Below, piece after piece: positions 1 to 8,706 of a stretch of DNA of 64,000 bases. The DNA is taken from NCBI RefSeq assembly GCF_014196915.1, contig NZ_JACIEP010000017.1, positions 21,037-85,036 of the forward strand, read 5' to 3'. The notes under the pieces were generated by a model. It searched no databases. It was not told where the DNA came from and was given only the letters and a program-made list of their open reading frames with translations. This stretch comes from Dysgonomonas hofstadii (GTDB taxonomy: Bacteria > Bacteroidota > Bacteroidia > Bacteroidales > Dysgonomonadaceae). Each line of letters opens with the position of its first letter. Position 1 is the first letter of the stretch. The position numbers were made by a program, and so were the translations under genes.

Positions 1-272
1 ACAGGCAGGAAAGAGCAGCCTCTTTCTATGCAGATAAATTATGTATCACTACAAAATATTTATCAGGGACATTAAAGAAAGTTACCGGAAGATCAATAAA
101 TTCATGGCTCGAAGATGCTATTATCATGAGTGCAAAAGTTCTTCTTAAATCTACAGACCTTACAGTTCTGCAAATATCAGAAGAACTGAGTTTTCCTAAT
201 CCGTCTTATTTCGGACGTTTTTTTAAAAAGCTTACAAACATGACGCCAAAAGAATTCCGGGATAAAAAATAA
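1..272 (+). CDS. AraC-family transcriptional regulator, C-terminal fragment (5' end outside window)
   Basis: The reading frame is open from the window edge (first full codon at base 3) to the TAA at 270-272, about 89 residues. It holds most of a two-helix-turn-helix AraC domain. The second half carries the family signature, with PSYFGRFFKKLTNMTPKEFR at the C-terminus; a first recognition unit (KYLSGTLKKVTGRS) lies upstream of it. Such proteins are usually DNA-binding activators with an N-terminal effector domain, which is not visible here, so the ligand and target are unknown. The gene is truncated only by the window boundary. Confidence 0.85.
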   Translation, partial: RQERAASFYADKLCITTKYLSGTLKKVTGRSINSWLEDAIIMSAKVLLKSTDLTVLQISEELSFPNPSYFGRFFKKLTNMTPKEFRDKK

Positions 273-359
273 TTCCCGGTAAACAATAATGCTCACAGTT
301 AATTATAACTTATGCGAATCAGCAGTTAGATTTAATAGTTCTATTTTTTACTGCGCGTA

Positions 360-800
360 ATAGAAGATTACTTGCCATCCTTTTTTCCTAAGCAAAAAAA
401 GGATGCAAAAATGCTTTGGTGGCTCGTCCTTCGTGCGACCCGTTACAGGCTCAGGGACTAAACCAAATAAACTCGCCTACGGCTCAGACAGTATTTGGTT
501 TCACGTCCCTTTCTCCTGACGGGTGCCCCGCACTTCGGACTAATGCCACCGGGCGGACGCCTGACAAGGCAGAATATTTCTTGGCCGCATCGCGACTCGG
601 GCATACGTTCCGCAGGCGGGGCACCCAATCCGGCAGTGGAGGCGTAGAACAAAAAGCTGTTCGAGCTTACACATAAGATCCATATTAAGCAATGCTGATG
701 AGCGAGTTCTTTTGTTCAGCCGCAACGCTGGTTTTGGGTCGCCGGGGAATGCAGCCTTGATTTTTTGTAACTTTTGTATCAAGACAAAAGTTGAGAAAAC
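360..800. repeat. GC-rich palindromic intergenic element
   Basis: This stretch is clearly richer in G+C than the flanking AT-rich DNA and is built from nested inverted repeats. GGGAC and AAACCAAATA at 454-469 pair with TATTTGGTTT and GTCCC at 492-509. GGGTGCCCCGC at 521-531 pairs perfectly with 616-626. AACTTTTGT at 769-777 pairs with 784-792. Short frames in it have no recognisable protein features. It is probably a structured intergenic repeat or the remnant of a mobile element. The rest of 273-938 shows nothing I can name. Confidence 0.5.
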
Positions 801-938
801 AAGCCGACAGGCGCGTTAGTGAAATTGAACGATTATTTATTACAATCATAATTTCAACTACTGATTGGCATAACTTATAAATCAATTAATTCTTCTGAAA
901 TACAACCTGCTCCGAATAGCTTTATAGAGGAAAAAACG

Positions 939-1703
939 TCAATAAAAAGAATAGTCGATTATATCTTTCCTGTCCTTATCAAACGAGTATAGTATAGGAG
1001 GATTATATGAACTGGTACTCTTTATCTCATCCAGTTGCACAATAGCTCCGGTAGACATTACTTTACGCTGAAAATTACGCCTGTCCATTGTTTTGCCCAG
1101 AATAATCTCGTATATCTTCCTGAGTTCACTCATGGTAAACTTTTCGGGAAGCAGTTCGTAACCAATAGGAATAACAGGGAGCAACGAAATAATGGTCTCT
1201 TTTGCTGTTTTAATTATATTATCATGATCGGAATATAAAGCAGGCAGGTTCTCAACATCGAACCATTTTGCCGTATCTTCTTTTACCGATACCAGTTCTA
1301 CATCGTCAAATTTCACAAAAGCATAATAACCTAAACTTATAAATCTTTGCAAAAACCATTTATTAGTATTAGTAACATCACGGCCTTTATCTGCATTTTT
1401 CTCAATATACTCTATATTCTGATCCATTTTTGTTCTTTTAGGATCGCTAAATAAATGAAATTGTCTGAGATAAACATTCGTGAGGCCTGTACGGCTGGCT
1501 AATATTCTGGCTGCTGCCTCATCTGCACTCTCGTCTTTAAACATAAAACCTCCCGGTAATTGCCAATATTTACTGATATCGAATTTATTTAAAAGAATAC
1601 GGAGTTTCTTTTTATGGAAGCTCAGGATGACGCAATCAATAGAAAATCCGGGATGAATGTTATCTACCGTATATGGATAAAACAAGTTCTTTTTCTCAAT
1701 CAT
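939..1703 (-). CDS. Nudix-derived transcriptional regulator (NrtR/AraR type)
   Basis: The protein has 254 residues: an N-terminal Nudix-fold domain (about 15-150) and a C-terminal winged-helix region (about 165-250, with MSELRKIYEIILGKTMDRRNFQRKV). The Nudix box at 52-74 keeps the G, first E and R, but the catalytic glutamates are replaced (I67, S70, R71), so hydrolysis is unlikely. In this family the dead Nudix domain is a ligand sensor and the winged helix binds DNA; Bacteroides AraR is a sugar-responsive example. The gene diverges from a GH3 glycosidase, and the shared spacer holds palindromic operators, so it is probably a sugar-responsive regulator of that locus. The actual ligand is unknown. 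Confidence 0.85.
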   Translation of the reverse strand: MIEKKNLFYPYTVDNIHPGFSIDCVILSFHKKKLRILLNKFDISKYWQLPGGFMFKDESADEAAARILASRTGLTNVYLRQFHLFSDPKRTKMDQNIEYIEKNADKGRDVTNTNKWFLQRFISLGYYAFVKFDDVELVSVKEDTAKWFDVENLPALYSDHDNIIKTAKETIISLLPVIPIGYELLPEKFTMSELRKIYEIILGKTMDRRNFQRKVMSTGAIVQLDEIKSTSSYNPPILYSFDKDRKDIIDYSFY

Positions 1704-1752
1704 AAACCAATGGTACTTACTATATATTCACTTAGAATCTCATCAATCATTA

Positions 1753-1760
1753 CAAAGATA
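1753..1760 (-). promoter_or_regulatory. -7 box (TATCTTTG) of the Nudix-type regulator
   Basis: The plus strand reads CAAAGATA, so the minus strand is a perfect TAnnTTTG. It lies 49 bases upstream of the regulator start codon. An isolated half operator (ATCTGCGT at 1784-1791) lies near its -33 region, which would fit autoregulation. Confidence 0.6.
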
Positions 1761-1821
1761 ATGAAACAAATAAAAGATTAAAAATCTGCGTCACTAAAAC
1801 ACATAAATTATGTTTAAAAAC

Positions 1822-1848
1822 ATATCTGCGTATTTTATACGCAGATAT
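1822..1848. promoter_or_regulatory. Operator 1: perfect 12-bp inverted repeat
   Basis: ATATCTGCGTAT at 1822-1833 and its exact complement at 1837-1848 are separated by TTT. The site lies just upstream of the -33 region of the GH3 promoter. It shares its TGCGT core and 3-base spacer with the second palindrome 53 bp downstream, about five helical turns centre to centre. It is the likely binding site of the adjacent Nudix-type regulator. Confidence 0.7.
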
Positions 1849-1873
1849 TTAGTGGAATTTAAAAACATTAAGT

Positions 1874-1881
1874 TAAGTTTG
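1874..1881 (+). promoter_or_regulatory. -7 box (TAAGTTTG) of the GH3/TonB-receptor operon
   Basis: This is a perfect TAnnTTTG match 35 bases upstream of the GH3 start codon. Its last two bases overlap the second palindrome, so a bound repressor would block transcription initiation. Confidence 0.65.
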
Positions 1882-1896
1882 CGTTATATTAACGCA
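1880..1896. promoter_or_regulatory. Operator 2: 7-bp inverted repeat over the GH3 transcription start
   Basis: TGCGTTA at 1880-1886 and TAACGCA at 1890-1896 flank TAT. The core and spacing match operator 1. Its position over the expected start site predicts repression of the downstream operon. Confidence 0.65.
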
Positions 1897-1915
1897 GTTT
1901 TTAAATAAACCAACC

Positions 1916-4243
1916 ATGAAAAAATTATTTTTATCCCTTGGAATTATATTCCTGTCAGTGAATGGTTATTCTCAAGAGTCTAAAAACTTTGAGATCGTTG
2001 AGAATAATAATGGACCAACGCTGGGTTATTCATCAGAATCCGGAGTTAAAATACTAAGTGTGAACGGATTCAAATTCAAAGATCTGAACAGAAACGGCAA
2101 ACTCGACAAATACGAAGACTGGCGTCTGCCTGTAGATGAACGGGCTAAAGATCTGGCAAAGAGAATGAGCGTAGAACAAATCGCCGGATTGATGCTTTAT
2201 AGTGGTCATCAGGCCGTGCCTGCCAATGAATTTGGTTTTGCTGCAGACACATATAATGGTAAACCATTTTCTCAAAGCAGTGCAAATCCCTGGGATTTAT
2301 CAGATGCACAGAAGAAATTTCTGAAAGACGATAATCTTCGCCATGTACTATTGGTCGGAGTACAAAGTCCTGAAGTTGCAGCAAAATGGAGTAACAAAAT
2401 GCAGGCCTATGTAGAAGGAATAGGTTTAGGTATCCCTGCAAATAATAGCTCTGACCCCCGCCATTCAGGACAGGTTACAGGTTCTACCGTAGCCGAATTT
2501 AATGCAGGAGCAGGTGGCGAAATATCTGTATGGCCTGATGGATTGGGTATGGCAGCTACATTCGAACCCGAACTGGTGAAAAGATTCGGACAGATAGCCG
2601 CACAGGAATATCGTGCATTAGGTATCGGTACAGCATTGTCCCCACAAATTGACCTTGCAACCGAACCTCGCTGGTACCGTGCAAGCATGACTTTCGGTGA
2701 AAGTCCTAAACTGGCTACAGATATGACCCGTGCCTATATTGATGGTTTCCAGACCTCATTTGGGAAAGATGAAATAACCGATGGATGGGGATATAAGAGC
2801 GTGAACGCCATGGTGAAACACTGGCCAAGCGGAGGCCCTGAAGAAGGCGGGCGTGATGGTCACTGGGCTTTTGGCAAATTTGCCGTTTATCCGGGCAATA
2901 ATTTCGAAACTCACCTGAAACCTTTTACCGAAGGCGCGTTCAAGCTGGATGGAAAAACAAGTATGGCTTCAGCTGTAATGCCATACTATACGATCTCCTA
3001 TAATCAGGCTAAAGATGGAACCAATCTGGCAAACGGATTCAGCAAATATATAGTAACAGACCTCCTACGCGAAAAATATGGCTATGATGGTGTAGTTTGT
3101 ACCGATTGGTTAATAACCGGTGATGAAGGAAAAAGTCCGGGAGATTTCATGGGAAAACCATGGGGTGTAGAGGATAAAACCGTTGCAGAAAGACATTATA
3201 TCGCCCTGATGGCAGGTATGGATCAGTTTGGAGGAAACAATGAAATGGGGCCTGTAATCGAAGCTTATAATATGGGAGTAGAAGAACATGGTAAGAAATT
3301 TATGAGAAACCGCTTCGAACAATCGGCGGTTCGCCTGTTGAGAAATATATTCCGTCTGGGACTTTTCGAAAACCCGTACCTCGATCCGCAGGAAAGCGCA
3401 AAAATTGTTGGAAACCCTGAATTTATGCAGGAAGGTTACGATGCACAGCTCAAATCGATAGTAATGCTGAAAAACAAAGGAAATGTATTGCCTATAAAAG
3501 AAAGAAAGTCTGTATACATCCCTGAAGTTTATTCTCCAGCAGTAAAAGACTGGTGGGGCAACTGGTCGAAACAAAGTCTTCAGATGCCTATAAGTCTCGA
3601 TCTTCTGAAAAAATATTACGACATAACAGATGATCCTGCAAAAGCCGATTTTGCTATTGTATTCATTTCCGGCCCGTACAGCAATAATGATGGTGGAGGT
3701 TATGACAAAAAAGACCGCAAAGCCGGAGGGAACGGATATGTACCTATCACTCTCCAATACGGGACATACACAGCCAACGACGCGCGCGAACATAGTATTG
3801 CTGCCGGAGATCCAGTAGTAGACCCTACTATAACAGACCGCTCATATAAAGGAAAAACAGTCACGGCATCCAATACTATGGATTTAAGAACTGTATTGAA
3901 TACCAGAGAGATGATGGGGGATAAACCTGTTATAGTAGTAACAAATCTGTCCCGTGCTATGGTGTTCAATGAATTCGAAGATAAGGTAGATGCTATTCTG
4001 GCCCGTTTTTCAGTAAAAGAACAAGCCATACTGGATATCATTTCGGGTAAATATGAACCATCAGGACTTCTTCCTATGCAGATGCCCGCCAACATGTCGA
4101 CTGTAGAAAAACAATACGAAGACGTACCGTTCGATATGGAGTGCCACAAAGATACCGAAGGCAATGTGTATGACTTTGCATATGGACTGAACTGGAAAGG
4201 TGTCATCAAAGATGCACGTACTATTAAATACGGAGTAAGATAA
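1916..4243 (+). CDS. Glycoside hydrolase family 3 protein (secreted beta-glycosidase)
   Basis: The 775-residue protein begins with a signal peptide (MKKLFLSLGIIFLSVNGYSQ). A calcium-binding EF-hand-like loop at 56-67 (DLNRNGKLDKYE) precedes the GH3 N-terminal barrel. The KHW substrate-binding motif is at 301-303 and the probable catalytic nucleophile is D397 in GVVCTDW. A GH3 C-terminal alpha/beta sandwich follows from about residue 510. GH3 enzymes release beta-linked glucose, xylose or N-acetylglucosamine, or alpha-arabinose, from glycan ends; the specificity cannot be read from sequence alone. It is first in an operon with a TonB-dependent receptor (27-base gap) and is controlled from the palindromic operators upstream. 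Confidence 0.92.
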   Translation: MKKLFLSLGIIFLSVNGYSQESKNFEIVENNNGPTLGYSSESGVKILSVNGFKFKDLNRNGKLDKYEDWRLPVDERAKDLAKRMSVEQIAGLMLYSGHQAVPANEFGFAADTYNGKPFSQSSANPWDLSDAQKKFLKDDNLRHVLLVGVQSPEVAAKWSNKMQAYVEGIGLGIPANNSSDPRHSGQVTGSTVAEFNAGAGGEISVWPDGLGMAATFEPELVKRFGQIAAQEYRALGIGTALSPQIDLATEPRWYRASMTFGESPKLATDMTRAYIDGFQTSFGKDEITDGWGYKSVNAMVKHWPSGGPEEGGRDGHWAFGKFAVYPGNNFETHLKPFTEGAFKLDGKTSMASAVMPYYTISYNQAKDGTNLANGFSKYIVTDLLREKYGYDGVVCTDWLITGDEGKSPGDFMGKPWGVEDKTVAERHYIALMAGMDQFGGNNEMGPVIEAYNMGVEEHGKKFMRNRFEQSAVRLLRNIFRLGLFENPYLDPQESAKIVGNPEFMQEGYDAQLKSIVMLKNKGNVLPIKERKSVYIPEVYSPAVKDWWGNWSKQSLQMPISLDLLKKYYDITDDPAKADFAIVFISGPYSNNDGGGYDKKDRKAGGNGYVPITLQYGTYTANDAREHSIAAGDPVVDPTITDRSYKGKTVTASNTMDLRTVLNTREMMGDKPVIVVTNLSRAMVFNEFEDKVDAILARFSVKEQAILDIISGKYEPSGLLPMQMPANMSTVEKQYEDVPFDMECHKDTEGNVYDFAYGLNWKGVIKDARTIKYGVR

Positions 4244-4270
4244 TATAATAACCTAAAAACAATACTACTA

Positions 4271-6493
4271 ATGAAAAAGATATTCAGAAATATAAGTTTA
4301 TTCATGGCATTTACTGCATTAAGTGCAACAGCAAATGCCCAGGATAAAGCGGCCAGCGATTCCATAAAAGCTGCGAAAACCGAAGGTAGTGACCGTAATG
4401 TAATGCTTAACGCAGCATCTGCCAACGCCGGGCCCCGCAACGTAAATATCGGGCTTCCTGCCAGTGTAGGGGGAACTACAGTATTGGAAAACGATCTGCC
4501 AGTAGTATATTTCTTCTGGCCCGAAATGCCATATAAATCGTGGAGAATGGATGCCATGACAAATGGAGTGAAATTACTCGATTTGGGAGAAACCGCTATC
4601 AATATAGGAGATGTAGGGTTTTCGGTCGGCACATATAATAATATGGGTACAGATATATTCAGTGGAAATATAGGGTTAAACTCCAACCACTTCGGATTAC
4701 TTAATGGAACTGCAAATTTCAGTGGCCCTATTACAAAAAAAGGATTGAAATTTTCGGCCGGGGCGTTTGTGAACTATGACCCGGGTACGTATAAAGTGAA
4801 AAATAACGATATCGACAGATATTTCAATGACCAGACTCAGTTATATAAAGTAGCTTTGACGCAAGATTACAAATTTGAAGGAGGAACGGGATCTATTTCA
4901 GCCTTCTACAAATATGCAAACTCAAAATCGATGAGTATGCAGCAATATGCACCATATAAATACCATCTGGACGGTTCGGTAACAGAACTGGATGATTTCA
5001 AGATTGGTAACGACAATTATATTGCCAGCCAGAAATTCAAGGTGAAGGACGCACGTACAGGCGAGATAGTCGAACGGGATGCCCTGAACGATTACGGTTC
5101 GGAAAGCAACACATTGGATTTGATCTGGAAAAACAAGCTAAACAACGGACTCAATATCAATTTCATAGGACGTTATCACTCCGCAAAGTCTGGAATGTAC
5201 CTACCTATTATGACAGGTATCAGTGAAGATGGCACTACACAGGGAGTAATGGCTCTGGCTTCCAGAAAAACACCGATCAAGTCACTGACAACATTATTCG
5301 AAGTCGGGAAGAAATCAGGAAATCATGATTGGAAAATAGGACTAAACCAATGGAATTATGGAATAGATAAGTTTGTTACAGAAGGAGCTATATACAGTCA
5401 GACCGTTGAAGCAAATCCGAAAGTGATAAGTGGAAGTGAAGCATACGGCCAGGTGAACGAGTATCATAACGGTACAGAAAATAAAACGGCTCTATTACTG
5501 ACTGACAAATGGAATATTGCAAATATATTAACACTGAACCTCGGCGCACGTTTTGAATATCAGAGTCTGAGAGGTGACTATATCAACAATAGCGATTGGG
5601 AAACTAACCGCAAGGCTGGCAACACTTACCTGTCAACAAAAAAAACAGGCATAGATAAAGATTGGTTTAATAAAGCATTCATGTTAAGCGCTGTTTATAA
5701 AATGACTAAAAGCTTCGGTCTGTTGGGCGAAGCGACCTATAACGAACAGGCGGGACATTTGGAAAACTATTCGGCAGGCAATGAGCCTAATCTCAAAAAA
5801 TCAAAAATTCCGGGAGCAGGATTCGGAGTATTTTTCAATCACTCTTTATTCAGTCTGGTATCGAAAGCCACATATATCAAGCGTGACGAATATCGTTCTA
5901 CAGTGAACTTCACAAACCCGAACGATGTGAATCATGTCGAACGGCCGACAGTATCATACGATATCGAGACTTTAGGATGGACTACAGATATTATGGCAAC
6001 TCCGTTCAAGAACTTCAGCTTGCACCTCTTATTTACGATACAGGCACCTAAATATAAAAATTATGAAGGAACTGTTATTTTCAAGAATGATTCCGATCCA
6101 AGTAAGGAGGCATCTATCGCTTACAATTTCAACGATAATACAGTAACCGGAGTTTCCAAGGTATTAATAGAAATAGACCCCAGTTATCAGTGGAAAAACC
6201 TGCGTATATGGGGAAGTGCCCGTTACTTCAGCAAAGAGTATGCGAATCTTACTAATTCACTGTCTTTCAAAGGACGCTGGGAAACCTTTGCCGGAGCTAA
6301 TTATAATATAAATAAAAATCTGGAACTAAGTGTCAGTGCTGTAAACCTGTTGAACCAACGAGGTGCTCAGGGCACAATTTCGGGAGCAGATCTGTACACA
6401 GAAGAAGAAGCCCAGAAAATGGAAGGAAGAATACTTTCGGGAACATATATCCGTCCGTTCACTATGGAATTTGGTGTTAAATACCGGTTTTAA
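4271..6493 (+). CDS. TonB-dependent receptor-like outer-membrane protein
   Basis: This 740-residue protein has a signal peptide ending in ATANAQ, a plug-like N-terminal region (about 55-180) and a long series of alternating amphipathic strands. It ends in the aromatic C-terminal strand FGVKYRF typical of outer-membrane barrels. It lacks the carboxypeptidase-like N-terminal extension of SusC proteins and no SusD gene is nearby, so it is not a classical Sus pair. The operon link to the secreted GH3 enzyme suggests import of that enzyme's product or substrate, energised by a TonB complex such as the one at 43.2-46.3 kb. The substrate is an inference. Confidence 0.85.
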   Translation: MKKIFRNISLFMAFTALSATANAQDKAASDSIKAAKTEGSDRNVMLNAASANAGPRNVNIGLPASVGGTTVLENDLPVVYFFWPEMPYKSWRMDAMTNGVKLLDLGETAINIGDVGFSVGTYNNMGTDIFSGNIGLNSNHFGLLNGTANFSGPITKKGLKFSAGAFVNYDPGTYKVKNNDIDRYFNDQTQLYKVALTQDYKFEGGTGSISAFYKYANSKSMSMQQYAPYKYHLDGSVTELDDFKIGNDNYIASQKFKVKDARTGEIVERDALNDYGSESNTLDLIWKNKLNNGLNINFIGRYHSAKSGMYLPIMTGISEDGTTQGVMALASRKTPIKSLTTLFEVGKKSGNHDWKIGLNQWNYGIDKFVTEGAIYSQTVEANPKVISGSEAYGQVNEYHNGTENKTALLLTDKWNIANILTLNLGARFEYQSLRGDYINNSDWETNRKAGNTYLSTKKTGIDKDWFNKAFMLSAVYKMTKSFGLLGEATYNEQAGHLENYSAGNEPNLKKSKIPGAGFGVFFNHSLFSLVSKATYIKRDEYRSTVNFTNPNDVNHVERPTVSYDIETLGWTTDIMATPFKNFSLHLLFTIQAPKYKNYEGTVIFKNDSDPSKEASIAYNFNDNTVTGVSKVLIEIDPSYQWKNLRIWGSARYFSKEYANLTNSLSFKGRWETFAGANYNINKNLELSVSAVNLLNQRGAQGTISGADLYTEEEAQKMEGRILSGTYIRPFTMEFGVKYRF

Positions 6494-6527
6494 GTAGTAT
6501 TGGTTTTTAAGTAATTAAACACAGATC

Positions 6528-6555
6528 GAGCCATTAAGAAAAATCTTAATGGCTC
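6528..6555 (+). terminator. Intrinsic terminator of the GH3/receptor operon
   Basis: GAGCCATTAAG at 6528-6538 pairs with CTTAATGGCTC at 6545-6555 across a 6-base loop. An AT-rich tail (AATTATTTTTA) follows. Confidence 0.8.
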
Positions 6556-6756
6556 AATTATTTTTATATAAAAGAATACATTGTAATCCCCGTCTCAAAA
6601 AAAACAGGAATAAAATTACCTGACGAAAAAGTTTTGAAGTCATTTATTATAACTATTTCAAAGAAAACAAGTATATTCAGCCGGCAAAATTTGGAGCTTA
6701 AATAATAAGCTTCAATAGGATAATCCATCCCCTTCAAAATGATATAAAAAGCAGTT

Positions 6757-7677
6757 ATGATGAAAAAATCAGTATTTACTCTCGTGTTTGTTTTCTTTAG
6801 TATTTACATTGCCAATGCCCAGGACCTTGTTGTAGGAACATACAATGTACGCAATGATAATCAGGGCGATGCAGAGAAAGGCAATGGATGGGAACAGCGT
6901 TGTCCCGTTATCTCGCAATTAATTCTATTCAATGATTTCGACCTTGTAGGAACACAGGAAGTAAAACATAACCAACTGGAAGACCTTCTCCGGGAATTGC
7001 CACAATACTCTCATGTAGGTGTAGGGCGCGACGATGGCGAGACTAAAGGTGAATATGCCCCGATATTTTATAAAAAAGACCGGTTTGAACTACTGAAGTC
7101 AGGTAATTTCTGGCTCGCAGAAGAAACCGGTTATCCGAATAAAGGATGGGATGCCGCTTTACCCCGTATATGCAGTTGGGGTTATTTTAAAGATAGAAAA
7201 AAGAAAAAGAAGATATGGTTCTTTAACCTGCATATGGATCATGTGGGAGTAGAGGCCCGCAGGCAAAGCGCCCGTCTTGTGCTCGACAAAACAAAGGAAA
7301 TGTGTGGTAAAGATGCAGTAATTCTTACCGGAGACTTTAATGTAGATCAAACGCACAAAAGTTATGAACTTCTCGCCACTTCGGGCATCCTTGCTGACAG
7401 TTATGAAAAAGCCAGGACACGTTATGCCCTTAACGGGACATTCAATGCCTTTAAAAGCAATCTGATGACAAACAGTCGCATCGACCATGTTTTTGTATCT
7501 GACAAATTCAGTGTAGACCGATATGGAGTACTTACAGATAGCTATCGTACGCCTAAAAAAGACAGCAAAGAAATACATGTAGGGGATTTTCCGAAAGAGG
7601 TCTTCTCTGTAGATTCTGAAAACCGCTTACCGTCTGACCATTTCCCTGTAAAAGTGATATTATCCTATAATAAATAA
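6757..7677 (+). CDS. Secreted endonuclease/exonuclease/phosphatase-family protein
   Basis: The 306-residue product has a signal peptide (ending IANAQ) and a complete EEP fold. Visible motifs are GTYNVRND near the start, TQE (catalytic Glu), NLHMDH, TGDFN and the C-terminal SDHFPV with the catalytic Asp-His. EEP enzymes cleave phosphodiester or phosphomonoester bonds in nucleic acids, inositol phosphates or sphingomyelin. Secreted Bacteroidota members are usually left unassigned, and I cannot choose a substrate. It follows a terminator, so it is probably transcribed alone. Two adjacent ATGs (6757 and 6760) are possible starts. Confidence 0.85.
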   Translation: MMKKSVFTLVFVFFSIYIANAQDLVVGTYNVRNDNQGDAEKGNGWEQRCPVISQLILFNDFDLVGTQEVKHNQLEDLLRELPQYSHVGVGRDDGETKGEYAPIFYKKDRFELLKSGNFWLAEETGYPNKGWDAALPRICSWGYFKDRKKKKKIWFFNLHMDHVGVEARRQSARLVLDKTKEMCGKDAVILTGDFNVDQTHKSYELLATSGILADSYEKARTRYALNGTFNAFKSNLMTNSRIDHVFVSDKFSVDRYGVLTDSYRTPKKDSKEIHVGDFPKEVFSVDSENRLPSDHFPVKVILSYNK

Positions 7678-7698
7678 TGTGAATATTGAAAAGGGGGT

Positions 7699-8703
7699 TC
7701 AGTGAGTGATCTTATACAGGAGTTCTTTTAGGAGTTCACCGTCCGGAGTTGAGATATTCCCTACCCCTTTACCTCTGGCATCATAAGCGCGAAGAAGAGA
7801 AATAATCTCCATGCACTTAAAGGCATTGTAGTTTTTCAGGGCTGTTACATAATCTTTAGCCTGATAGGGATTCCTGAATCCGAGTTCGGCGGCAATACCC
7901 TGCTCGGTCTTATTCTTTGCCCAGTAGCAGATCATCAGGTTACTGAAAAAGTTGAAAAGGACAACCAAAGTAACAATCATCGGGTTATTCTTTGGATTCT
8001 TTTCGAAATAGTCCGCTATCTGGTTAATCTTAAATACATTCTTTTCGACAACAGCTTTAAGCAACTCGAAATTATTAAAATCTTTACTAATCCCGATATT
8101 CTCCTCTATCAGCTCTGCTGTTATTTGCTTCTGCCCTTGCGGAACGGCTAACAGAAGTTTGGCTATTTCGTTTGTAAGCTTACTCAGGTCATTGCCCAGA
8201 TAATCGGCAAGCATCTGCGCTGATTTCTGGTCAATACCGAGTCCTTTTGTCTGGACATAAGAAGAAATAAACGCCGGGATTTTATAGTCTGGAATCTTTT
8301 TCGATTCAAAGATTACTCCGTTCTTTTCTATTGCAGCCGATAATTTCTTTCTTTTATCTAAAGTCCCGTTTTTATAATTGAGGACGAGTATTGTTGTATG
8401 AAGCGGATTTTTAGCATAAACCTCCAATTCGTCTATTTTACTGAGGTTTTGGGCTTCCTTTACGATAATCAGCTGATATTCGGACATCATTGGAAAACTA
8501 CGCGACAAGGTAACAACCGAGGCTACATCAGTCTCCATTCCATATAATATAGTCTGGTTGAAGTCCCGTTCTTCTTCGGGCAGTACTGTATTTGCCAACA
8601 GGTTGGTCAGTTCATCGATGTAGTAAGGTTCATCTCCCATAAACAAATATATGGGACTGAATTTACGTGCTCTTATATCAGCTATTATCTGTTCGAAAGT
8701 CAT
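7699..8703 (-). CDS. holA: DNA polymerase III subunit delta
   Basis: The protein has 334 residues, the usual length for HolA. The N-terminal MTFEQIIADIRARKFSPIYLFMGDEPYYIDEL is characteristic, and the remainder matches the clamp-loader delta fold, including the LTNEIAKLLL segment. Delta opens the beta sliding clamp in the clamp-loader complex during replication. The gene begins three bases after the amn stop codon, so the two form an operon. It converges with the EEP gene. Confidence 0.93.
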   Translation of the reverse strand: MTFEQIIADIRARKFSPIYLFMGDEPYYIDELTNLLANTVLPEEERDFNQTILYGMETDVASVVTLSRSFPMMSEYQLIIVKEAQNLSKIDELEVYAKNPLHTTILVLNYKNGTLDKRKKLSAAIEKNGVIFESKKIPDYKIPAFISSYVQTKGLGIDQKSAQMLADYLGNDLSKLTNEIAKLLLAVPQGQKQITAELIEENIGISKDFNNFELLKAVVEKNVFKINQIADYFEKNPKNNPMIVTLVVLFNFFSNLMICYWAKNKTEQGIAAELGFRNPYQAKDYVTALKNYNAFKCMEIISLLRAYDARGKGVGNISTPDGELLKELLYKITH

Positions 8704-8706
8704 ATT

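Noticed and set aside
416..676. Open frames of 60-90 codons on both strands in the GC-rich element
   Set aside because: They overlap each other in different frames, show no domain or signal, and follow the inverted-repeat structure rather than a coding pattern.
3700..4686. Long minus-strand open frame opposite the GH3 and receptor genes
   Set aside because: It lies antisense to two well-recognised genes and its translation resembles no family.
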